NCBI GenBank assembly: GCA_903925445.1
Contig: CAIYFE010000228.1
Location: 1 to 10,244 of the forward strand
Length of the DNA stretch: 10,244 nucleotides
Direction of reading: 5' to 3'
Source of the DNA: an uncultured Burkholderiales bacterium
GTDB taxonomy: Bacteria; Pseudomonadota; Gammaproteobacteria; Burkholderiales; Burkholderiaceae_C
Shown in pieces: positions 1-5,578 of the stretch. Below the pieces are notes generated by a model that made no database searches, was not told the DNA's origin, and worked only from the letters and a program-made list of their open reading frames with translations. The translations under genes were made by a program, and so were the position numbers. Positions within the stretch are counted from its first letter, which is position 1. Each line of letters opens with the position of its first letter.

Positions 1-1
1 A

Positions 2-205
2 ATGAACAACTGCATTTTGAAAAAACAATGCGCCAACACACGCAACGTCAGCTTGGTCTCTAAAAACGGTGGCGTCTACCGTTCGTATTTTTTGTCAGAC
101 CTCAAGACCTATAAATTTCACCAACACTGCGTCACGCCACAAGGCAAATGGCATCCTGACACCACTTGCTACACGATTGAAAACAACTTGCCCGCCAACC
201 GTTGA
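2..205 (+). CDS. C-terminal end of an unrecognised small protein (probably partial)
   Basis: The reading frame is open from the window edge to a TGA at 203-205, so the ATG at 2-4 may be an internal methionine and the true start may lie upstream. At most 67 residues are visible. They contain four cysteines (residues 4, 10, 43 and 57 from that Met) and many polar and aromatic residues (segments KTYKFHQHCVTP and WHPDTTCYTIE). This would suit a small exported disulfide-bonded protein, but no signal peptide is visible and I recognise no family. The gene converges on the MarR gene, with 9 bases between the stop codons. That it is coding is inferred mainly from the open frame and the tight fit to the neighbouring gene. 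Confidence 0.45.
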   Translation: MNNCILKKQCANTRNVSLVSKNGGVYRSYFLSDLKTYKFHQHCVTPQGKWHPDTTCYTIENNLPANR

Positions 206-214
206 AACCCATTT

Positions 215-733
215 TTAGGACAACGGCAAAAAAGGCGCTTTGGCTTTTTCACACAAACCGCCGTTGAGGGCTTGCAGCAGTTCAATCAATTGCACGCGTT
301 GCGCCAGACTCAGGGGCGACATCAATTGCTCGTAGGCGTCGTGTGCGAGCGCTTGAGCTTTTTCTAACAAACGCCGACCCGCTGCGGTGAGCTTGACCTC
401 CATTTGTCGTTTGTCGCTCGCTGACACGCTGCGCTGAATCAAGCCACGCTCTTGCAAGCCGCGCAACACACGCAGCACCGTCACTTTGTCAAATGCCAGC
501 GCGCGCGCCAGCCGACTTTGGTCAATTTTGGGTTCATGCGCCAGCACCATGAGTGCGCCATATTGGGCTTGGGTCAAGGCCACCGAGGCACACGCGTTTT
601 CAAAAACAGCGGCCGATATTTGATGCGCACGCCGAAGCAAAAAACCAGGGCGTTGGTACATGTCACCTAAGTGCACCGATTGGGGGTTTTCCATGAGCGA
701 GCGAAGAAGTGTTGCATCAATAATCGTTTGCAT
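215..733 (-). CDS. MarR-family transcriptional regulator
   Basis: This is a cytoplasmic winged-helix regulator, presumably a dimer that represses the divergent catabolic operon until an aromatic ligand binds. Numbered from the ATG at 733, the dimerisation helix begins around YQRPGFLLRRAHQIS (26-40). The helix-turn-helix covers about 54-100 (LTQAQYGAL, then LARALAFDKVTVLRVLRGL). The wing carries the MarR-type charged motif SASDKRQMEVKLT (104-116), and a C-terminal dimerisation helix follows. The start is unresolved. The ATG at 733 gives 172 residues but has no Shine-Dalgarno sequence. The ATG at 694 gives 159 residues, also without one. The ATG at 661 gives 148 residues, the usual MarR length, and is preceded by AGGTGA. 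I give the longest form. Family assignment is secure; ligand and targets are inferred from the back-to-back arrangement. Confidence 0.9.
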   Translation of the reverse strand: MQTIIDATLLRSLMENPQSVHLGDMYQRPGFLLRRAHQISAAVFENACASVALTQAQYGALMVLAHEPKIDQSRLARALAFDKVTVLRVLRGLQERGLIQRSVSASDKRQMEVKLTAAGRRLLEKAQALAHDAYEQLMSPLSLAQRVQLIELLQALNGGLCEKAKAPFLPLS

Positions 734-741
734 GCTAACAA
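712..741 (+). promoter_or_regulatory. Candidate promoter and operator of the catabolic operon
   Basis: A near-perfect 14-bp palindrome, GTTTGCATGCTAAC, lies at 726-739; six of the seven base pairs match. TTGCAT occurs twice, at 712-717 and 728-733. The first copy could be a -35 element with a poor -10 (TAACAA, 736-741) 18 bases downstream, so the palindrome would overlap the -10 and suit a repressor. It also covers the longest possible MarR start codon, which would allow autoregulation. MarR proteins typically bind such palindromes in divergent promoters; that this MarR binds here is inference. Confidence 0.35.
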
Positions 742-762
742 ATCAGCGTCACGCATGGCGTC

Positions 763-767
763 AGGAG
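763..767 (+). promoter_or_regulatory. Ribosome binding site of the FAD monooxygenase
   Basis: AGGAG lies 5 bases before the ATG at 773. This site, together with the FAD-binding motif beginning directly after that ATG, decides the start over in-frame ATGs at 671 and 755. Confidence 0.75.
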
Positions 768-772
768 AAACG

Positions 773-1990
773 ATGAAAGTAGCCATCATCGGAGGCGGCA
801 TTGCAGGCTTGGGACTGGCATTGAACCTGCACGCCCGTGGCATCGATTGCGAAGTGTTCGAAAGCGTGCCCGAGGTCAAAGAAATGGGCGTTGGCATCAC
901 CTTGCTGCCCCACGCCACGCGTGAATTGGCAGCCTTGGGCGTGTTGGCACAACTCGAAGCAGTGGCCATTGAAAACTTAGAAAGCGTGTTCTTCAACCGC
1001 TTTGGCCAGTTTGTTTACAAAGAATTGCGCGGTCGCCACGACGGCTACAGCACGCCCGAGTTGGGCATTCACCGTGGCAAGTTGCACCGCATCTTGTTTG
1101 AAAACGTGTTGCTGCGCTTGGGCGCTGACAAAGTGCATACCGGTCACCGCTGCGTGCGTGTGGATCAGACCGAGCACCATGCCAGCATCAGCTTTGCTCT
1201 GTCAGACGGCAGCACTCGTACCGTGCAAGCAGACATCGCCGTGGCATGCGATGGCGTGAACTCGACGGTGCGCAAACAATTTTTTCCTGACGACAAAATT
1301 TGTTTTGCAGGCATCAACACGTGGCGCGGCGTGACGGTTCACAAACCCATCTTGACGGGCAAAAGCTACATGCGCATTGGTTCGATCGACACCGGCAAGA
1401 TGGTGGTCTACCCCATCGTGGACAACGTCGATGGACAGGGCAACCAACTCATCAACTGGATGGCTGAAATTCGCCTTCCCGACACCCCCATGAACGACTG
1501 GAACAAATTGGGCAGCGGTGCGGATTGCGTGCAATATTTCAAAGACTGGAAATTCCCGTGGCTGGATGTGCCGCACCTGATCTTGTCTGCCCAGCGCGTG
1601 TTCGAGTACCCAATGGTGGACAAAGATGCGCTGCCTCAATGGAGTTTTGGCCGCATCACTTTGATGGGCGACGCGGCGCACCCCATGTATCCGCGCGGCT
1701 CCAATGGTTCGGCACAAGGCCTGATTGATGCACGCACCTTGGCCGATGTGTTGCAGCAACACACCGATGTCGTGGCCGCTTTGAAGCATTACGAACAACT
1801 GCGCTTGCCCACCACCGCCAAAGTGGTGCAAACCAACCGCACAACACCGCCCGACTTCATCATCATGAAAGCCGATGAACTCAGCGGCAACCAACCCTTT
1901 CATCACATTGACGACCTCATCAGCCAAGAAGCGTTGCGTCAAATTTCAGATCAATACAAGCAAGTGGCGGGCTTTGCCGCCAAGTCATAA
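773..1990 (+). CDS. FAD-dependent aromatic monooxygenase, PhzS-like
   Basis: This is a 405-residue class A flavoprotein monooxygenase, which uses NAD(P)H and O2 to hydroxylate an aromatic ring, in some members with loss of a carboxyl group. The Rossmann FAD motif GGGIAGLG is at 7-14, with the ribose-binding Glu at 30. The DG motif (ACDGVNSTVRKQF) is at 158-170 and the GD motif (LMGDAAHPMYPRGSNG) at 297-312. The pattern GVGI, IHRGKL, WRGVT, VVYPI and YPMVDKDALPQW matches the PhzS (5-methylphenazine-1-carboxylate 1-monooxygenase) branch better than classical salicylate or p-hydroxybenzoate hydroxylases. It is the first gene of the operon, divergent from the MarR gene and 16 bases before the next gene. 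Catalytic class is firm. The substrate is unknown; an aromatic or heteroaromatic carboxylate is inferred from the decarboxylase downstream. Confidence 0.9.
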   Translation: MKVAIIGGGIAGLGLALNLHARGIDCEVFESVPEVKEMGVGITLLPHATRELAALGVLAQLEAVAIENLESVFFNRFGQFVYKELRGRHDGYSTPELGIHRGKLHRILFENVLLRLGADKVHTGHRCVRVDQTEHHASISFALSDGSTRTVQADIAVACDGVNSTVRKQFFPDDKICFAGINTWRGVTVHKPILTGKSYMRIGSIDTGKMVVYPIVDNVDGQGNQLINWMAEIRLPDTPMNDWNKLGSGADCVQYFKDWKFPWLDVPHLILSAQRVFEYPMVDKDALPQWSFGRITLMGDAAHPMYPRGSNGSAQGLIDARTLADVLQQHTDVVAALKHYEQLRLPTTAKVVQTNRTTPPDFIIMKADELSGNQPFHHIDDLISQEALRQISDQYKQVAGFAAKS

Positions 1991-1994
1991 CCCC

Positions 1995-2000
1995 AAGGAG
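1995..2000 (+). promoter_or_regulatory. Ribosome binding site of the Tat-signal FAA hydrolase
   Basis: AAGGAG lies 6 bases before the ATG at 2007. It fixes the start so that the twin-arginine motif falls at residues 3-4, and it excludes the in-frame upstream ATG at 1875 inside the preceding gene. Confidence 0.8.
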
Positions 2001-2006
2001 ACTGTC

Positions 2007-2795
2007 ATGGATCGTCGCGCATTTGTTCGCCATTCCGGCCTCGCCACCGGCGGCGCCTTACTCGCAGCAGCTACCACGCCCAGCATGGCGCACAACGCGG
2101 TCAAAACACCGTTTGAAGTGCCTGCGACCTACATTCCCATTGTGGGATCCGACGAGAAATTTCCTGTGCGTCGCATCTACTGCATTGGCCGCAACTATGC
2201 GGCGCATGCGCGTGAAATGGGTTCAGACCCCACCCGCGAACCCCCCTTTTTCTTTCAAAAACCCACCGATGCCATTCAGCACGTGAGCGCAGGCACCGTG
2301 GCCGATCACCCTTATCCACCGCTGACCAAAAACTACCACTACGAAGCCGAACTGGTGGCGGTGTTGGGCAAAGGTGGGCGCAATGTTCCCGTGGACCAAG
2401 CGTTGAATTTGGTCTACGGTTACACCTTGGGACTGGACATGACGCGGCGCGATTTACAACGTGCGCTGGGTGACGAGAAAAAACCTTGGGAAATTGGCAA
2501 AAGCTTTGACCATTCCGCACCCATTGGCGCTGTGCACAAAGTGGCGCAGACCGGACACTTCACGCAAGGCGCGATTTGGCTCAAGGTCAACGGACAAACC
2601 AAACAAAGCGCCGATCTCAAAGACATGATTTGGTCTGTGGCCGAACAAATTGCCAAGTTGTCTGAGGCGTTTGAACTCATGCCGGGCGACATCATCTACG
2701 CGGGCACGCCTGACAACGTCGGCCCCGTCGTGCGCGGCGATGTGATTGAAATGCACATCGACGGCTTGCCCAACCTCAGCGTCAAAATTGTTTAA
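2007..2795 (+). CDS. Fumarylacetoacetate hydrolase-family protein with Tat signal peptide
   Basis: This 262-residue protein belongs to the FAA hydrolase / fumarylpyruvate hydrolase superfamily, metal enzymes that cleave C-C bonds in acylpyruvates or isomerise/hydrate ring-cleavage products. Family hallmarks visible are CIGRNYAAHAREMG (59-72), the metal ligands E113 and E115 in HYEAEL with D144 in GLDMTRRD, a probable active-site lysine in GKSFD (K165), and the closing motif YAGTPDNVGPV (231-241). Unusually, the N-terminus is a twin-arginine signal: DRRAFVR at 2-8, a hydrophobic stretch at about 11-25, and a possible cleavage site after SMA (26-28). The catalytic domain starts after about residue 50. 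Such enzymes normally work in the cytoplasm, so export would imply a periplasmic step. It is the second gene of the operon. Fold is firm; substrate is unknown. Confidence 0.88.
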   Translation: MDRRAFVRHSGLATGGALLAAATTPSMAHNAVKTPFEVPATYIPIVGSDEKFPVRRIYCIGRNYAAHAREMGSDPTREPPFFFQKPTDAIQHVSAGTVADHPYPPLTKNYHYEAELVAVLGKGGRNVPVDQALNLVYGYTLGLDMTRRDLQRALGDEKKPWEIGKSFDHSAPIGAVHKVAQTGHFTQGAIWLKVNGQTKQSADLKDMIWSVAEQIAKLSEAFELMPGDIIYAGTPDNVGPVVRGDVIEMHIDGLPNLSVKIV

Positions 2796-2798
2796 ACC

Positions 2799-3863
2799 AT
2801 GACCCAGCACACCCGCCCCGCGCCTTACGTTCGCATCGCCACCGAAGAAGCGTTTTGTCCTTCCGAAATGTTGGACATTTATCGAACCATCTTGGCGCAA
2901 CCCCACGTCGATCCTGGTTTTAAAAGCCTGATGGGTTTTTACATGAGCAGTCCCAGCGAACGGGCGCAACACATCATGCGATGCTTGACCGACATGGACC
3001 AAATTCGCATCGGGCACATGGACGATGCAGGCGTTGACATGCAAGTCATTGCCCTGACATCGCCCGGCGTGCAATGCATGGACACGGCCACGGCGGTCTC
3101 GTTTGCCAAATTTGCCAACGACGAATTGGCCACCGGCATTCGACGCCATCCCACGCGTTTTGTGGGCATGATTGCCGTTGCACCGCAAGACCCCGCCGAA
3201 GCCGCCAAAGAAATTCACCGTGGCGTGAACCAACTGGGCATGCATTCGGTGGTGATCAACTCGCACACCCACGGCGAATATTTGTCGGACCCCAAATTTT
3301 GGGAAATCTTTGAAGCGGCCGAAGCGCTCAACACCCCCATCTACCTGCACCCCAACACACCGCCGGCCAACATGATTGGCCCGTTTCTTGAAGCAGGCTT
3401 GGATGGCGCGGTGTTTGGCTTTGGTGTGGAAACCGGACTGCACGCGCTGCGACTGATCACCGCCGGCGTGTTTGATCGCTTCCCTAAATTGCAAATCATT
3501 TTGGGGCACATGGGCGAAGCGCTGCCGTTTTGGGCTTACCGCTTGGACTACATGCACGCAGCCACCGTGCGCTCCAAGCGCTACGACAGCGTCAAACCTT
3601 TGAAGCGAAAACCCAGCGACTACCTGCGCGACAACTTTCACATCACCTGCAGCGGCATGGCGTGGCACAAAGCCATTGCCTTCACCCAAGACGTGGTGGG
3701 CGAAGACCGGGTGCTCTACGCGATGGACTACCCCTACCAATACGCCATCGACGAAGTGCACGCACTCGACGGCATGGACATGAACCCCGTGGCCAAGAAA
3801 AAGTTTTATCAAACCAACGCGCAGGCTTTGTTCAACATCCCCGATGCGCTGCTGCCGCGTTGA
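2799..3863 (+). CDS. ligW: LigW-like amidohydrolase-family decarboxylase (5-carboxyvanillate decarboxylase type)
   Basis: This 354-residue TIM-barrel enzyme of the ACMSD/amidohydrolase-2 family removes a carboxyl group from hydroxylated aromatic acids without oxygen. It follows the Sphingomonas LigW sequence closely as I recall it: RIATEEAF at 12-19, SPSERA at 51-56, ALTSPGVQ at 85-92, FGFGVETG at 206-213, GHMGEALPFWAYRLDYMH at 236-253 and YAMDYPYQY at 307-315. By analogy with LigW the metal (Mn2+) ligands are E16, H184 and D310, with H237 and R248 in the active site; all are present. The protein has no signal peptide and is presumably cytoplasmic. The ATG follows the previous stop by 3 bases and has no Shine-Dalgarno sequence, suggesting translational coupling. 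Decarboxylase function is well supported. The exact substrate (5-carboxyvanillate, 2,3- or 2,6-dihydroxybenzoate, or another) is not. Confidence 0.88.
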   Translation: MTQHTRPAPYVRIATEEAFCPSEMLDIYRTILAQPHVDPGFKSLMGFYMSSPSERAQHIMRCLTDMDQIRIGHMDDAGVDMQVIALTSPGVQCMDTATAVSFAKFANDELATGIRRHPTRFVGMIAVAPQDPAEAAKEIHRGVNQLGMHSVVINSHTHGEYLSDPKFWEIFEAAEALNTPIYLHPNTPPANMIGPFLEAGLDGAVFGFGVETGLHALRLITAGVFDRFPKLQIILGHMGEALPFWAYRLDYMHAATVRSKRYDSVKPLKRKPSDYLRDNFHITCSGMAWHKAIAFTQDVVGEDRVLYAMDYPYQYAIDEVHALDGMDMNPVAKKKFYQTNAQALFNIPDALLPR

Positions 3864-3871
3864 ACGCCCAC

Positions 3872-3876
3872 AAGGA
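3872..3876 (+). promoter_or_regulatory. Ribosome binding site of the Bug-family receptor
   Basis: AAGGA lies 6 bases before the ATG at 3883. It selects this start, which opens a normal signal peptide, over the in-frame ATG at 3844 inside the decarboxylase gene. Confidence 0.75.
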
Positions 3877-3882
3877 AAAATC

Positions 3883-4842
3883 ATGAAACGCTTGCTTGCT
3901 TTGGCTGCCTGGGTGGTGTGTGCCTTGCTGAGTGTGAATGCCACGGCTCAAAACACCACGCCCATCAAAATCATCGTGCCCTTCACACCTGGCACTGGCA
4001 TGGACACGATTGCGCGCACGGTGCAGCCGCAACTGGCCGAACGCATGGGGCAACCCGTGGTGGTGCAAAACATGCCCGGCGCCAGCGGCAACATTGGCGC
4101 AGACTTTGTGGCCAAGTCTGCCCCCGATGGCAACACCCTGCTGATGGGTGCCAACACCATGTTGATCGCCTCTCAGTTGTACAAAAACACGCCTTTCAAT
4201 CCCGTCAAAGACTTTGCCCCTGTGACCATGTCGGCCTATGGCACGTTGATGCTGGTGGCGCACCCCAAAACTGGCATTAAAAATGTCCAAGACTTGGTCA
4301 AGCTCGCACGCGCCAAACCGGGCGACATCACCTTTGGTTCCCCCGGCGTGGGCACACCACACCACATGGCGATGGAGTTGTTCAAGCTCGAAACCAATGC
4401 CTTCATGCTCCATGTGCCCTACCGAGGCACGGCCGGATACACGCAAGATTTATTGGCGGGTGAGTTGATGGTGGGATTTTTGCCGGTTCACATCGCGCAG
4501 GGTTTTGTCAAATCCGGCAAGCTCAATGCCTTGGCGGTGGGCAGCTTAAAGCGCCACCCTGTCGCGCCCGAAGTCCCCACGTTTGCCGAATTGGGTTACA
4601 AAAACATCGATGTTGACCTTTGGTACGCCTTTTTTGTGCCAGCCAAAACGCCTGCGCCTGCTGTTCACAAACTCAATGCCGAACTCTCCAGCATCTTGCA
4701 ACAAGCTTCGGTCAAAGACCTGTTGGGCAAGGCGGGGTTAGATGCCAGCGCCTCTTCGCCCGAGGAGCTGGGCGCCATCGTGGCGCGCGATTACCCCCGT
4801 TGGGGACGGGTCATTCAACTCAAAGGCATCGTGGCCGATTAG
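3883..4842 (+). CDS. Periplasmic solute-binding protein, Bug/TctC family
   Basis: This 319-residue protein is a Bug-type receptor (tripartite tricarboxylate transporter family), which captures small carboxylates, including aromatic ones, in the periplasm. The Sec signal peptide is MKRLLALAAWVVCALLSVNATA, with cleavage probably after residue 22. The family signatures follow: IIVPFTPGTGMDTIAR (30-45), VVVQNMPGASGNIGADFVA (59-77) and APDGNTLL (80-87). The first of these forms part of the carboxylate-binding site in this family. It is the last gene of the catabolic operon, 19 bases after the decarboxylase stop. No TctA or TctB membrane subunit is nearby, as is common for the many orphan Bug proteins of Burkholderiales. 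It probably binds the substrate of the enzymes encoded upstream; that link is inferred from the operon. Confidence 0.93.
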   Translation: MKRLLALAAWVVCALLSVNATAQNTTPIKIIVPFTPGTGMDTIARTVQPQLAERMGQPVVVQNMPGASGNIGADFVAKSAPDGNTLLMGANTMLIASQLYKNTPFNPVKDFAPVTMSAYGTLMLVAHPKTGIKNVQDLVKLARAKPGDITFGSPGVGTPHHMAMELFKLETNAFMLHVPYRGTAGYTQDLLAGELMVGFLPVHIAQGFVKSGKLNALAVGSLKRHPVAPEVPTFAELGYKNIDVDLWYAFFVPAKTPAPAVHKLNAELSSILQQASVKDLLGKAGLDASASSPEELGAIVARDYPRWGRVIQLKGIVAD

Positions 4843-4882
4843 GCCTCGGCGAGAATAGACGGTTTTTATTTCATCAGCCCAT

Positions 4883-4887
4883 AAGGA
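4883..4887 (+). promoter_or_regulatory. Ribosome binding site of the nitroreductase
   Basis: AAGGA lies 5 bases before the ATG at 4893 and decides the start over in-frame ATGs further upstream, which would run into the Bug gene. The 50-base gap also holds GAGAATAG at 4851-4858, which resembles a -10 element, but I see no convincing -35, so an independent promoter is only possible. Confidence 0.65.
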
Positions 4888-4892
4888 ATGAC

Positions 4893-5528
4893 ATGGCTTT
4901 GCTCGAAAAATTGAATTGGCGTTATGCCGCTAAAAAATTGGATCCCGCTAAGAAGGTTCCACAAGAAAAACTCGACCGCATCTTGGAGGCCATCCGTTTG
5001 GCGCCTACGTCCAGCGGCCTGCAACCTTACGAAGTGTTTGTGGTGAGCAACCATGATTTGCTGCAACGCATCCAACCCATTGCGTTCAACCAAGGCCAAG
5101 TGGCCGATTGTTCCCACCTGTTGGTTTTCGCGGCTTGGGACCACTACACCCCTGAGCGCATCAACATGATGTTTGACTTGACCAACAAAGAGCGCGGCTT
5201 CACCAGCGAAGGCTGGGAAAACTACCGCAAGATGCTGCTCTCCAACTACCCCAACCGTCCCGCCGAAGTCAACTTCGAACACGCAGCGCGTCAGGCCTAC
5301 ATCGGCATGACCGCAGGCTTGGTCGCCGCGGCCTTTGAAGAAGTCGACTCCACACCCATGGAAGGTTTTGATGCCAACGCTTTGGACGAGCTCTTGGGTC
5401 TGCGCGCCAAAGGCCTGCGCAGCGCCGTGATCGTGACCTTGGGTTATCGCGAAGCCGACAAAGATTGGTTGGTCAACCTCAAAAAAGTGCGTCGCGCACG
5501 CGCTGACTTCATCCGCGAAGTCGCTTAA
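4893..5528 (+). CDS. NAD(P)H-dependent FMN oxidoreductase, NfnB/DrgA-like nitroreductase family
   Basis: This 211-residue protein is a typical size for the nitroreductase fold, a dimeric FMN enzyme that transfers hydride from NAD(P)H to quinones, nitroaromatics or enones. Visible features are the N-terminal FMN-phosphate motif NWRYAAKKLDP (8-18), the flavin loop RLAPTSSGLQPYEVFVV (35-51), the dimer-interface segment AYIGMTAGLVAAAFEEVDSTPMEGF split over about 131-155, and the C-terminal TLGYREADKDW. It lies 50 bases after the Bug gene on the same strand, so it may be read through from the catabolic operon or be separately transcribed. It could reduce a quinone formed by the monooxygenase, but a general housekeeping role is equally likely. 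It converges with the lipoprotein gene, 7 bases away. Family is firm; substrate is unknown. Confidence 0.9.
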   Translation: MALLEKLNWRYAAKKLDPAKKVPQEKLDRILEAIRLAPTSSGLQPYEVFVVSNHDLLQRIQPIAFNQGQVADCSHLLVFAAWDHYTPERINMMFDLTNKERGFTSEGWENYRKMLLSNYPNRPAEVNFEHAARQAYIGMTAGLVAAAFEEVDSTPMEGFDANALDELLGLRAKGLRSAVIVTLGYREADKDWLVNLKKVRRARADFIREVA

Positions 5529-5578
5529 AAATCGCTCACGGCGTCGCGGGCGCAACCGATGCGCCCTGCACGCCGTGA
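5527..5578 (-). terminator. Intrinsic terminator overlapping the end of the lipoprotein gene
   Basis: A perfect 9-bp inverted repeat (TCACGGCGT at 5536-5544 with ACGCCGTGA at 5570-5578) encloses a 3-by-3 internal loop and a second perfect 6-bp stem (GGGCGC 5548-5553 with GCGCCC 5561-5566) around a 7-base loop. Read on the minus strand it is followed by GCGA and five T residues (5527-5531). This is a good rho-independent terminator for the lipoprotein gene. The stem covers the last 14 or so codons and the stop. On the plus strand there is no T-run after it, so it would at most slow nitroreductase transcripts or protect their 3' ends. Confidence 0.7.

Noticed and set aside
199..226. Inverted repeat CCGTTG/CAACGG between the first gene and the MarR gene as a terminator.
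   Set aside because: The stem is only 6 bp with a 16-base loop, and neither strand has a T-run after it.
671..772. An upstream extension of the monooxygenase to the ATG at 671.
   Set aside because: The extra 34 residues are not part of the flavoprotein fold, and the ATG at 773 has AGGAG at the right distance directly before the FAD motif.
1202..1942. A 246-codon minus-strand open frame antisense to the monooxygenase.
   Set aside because: Low-complexity composition (many His, Val, Gln) and full overlap with a well-supported gene.
2454..3944. A 496-codon open frame on the minus strand across the hydrolase and decarboxylase genes.
   Set aside because: It is antisense to two clearly identified genes. 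Its translation is rich in His, Val, Gly and Phe with no recognisable domain, as expected for the mirror of GC-biased codons.
4834..4868. Small hairpin GCCGA/TCGGC at the end of the Bug gene followed by TTTTT as a terminator.
   Set aside because: The 5-bp stem is weak and the T-run starts about 13 bases after it, so it does not form a normal intrinsic terminator.
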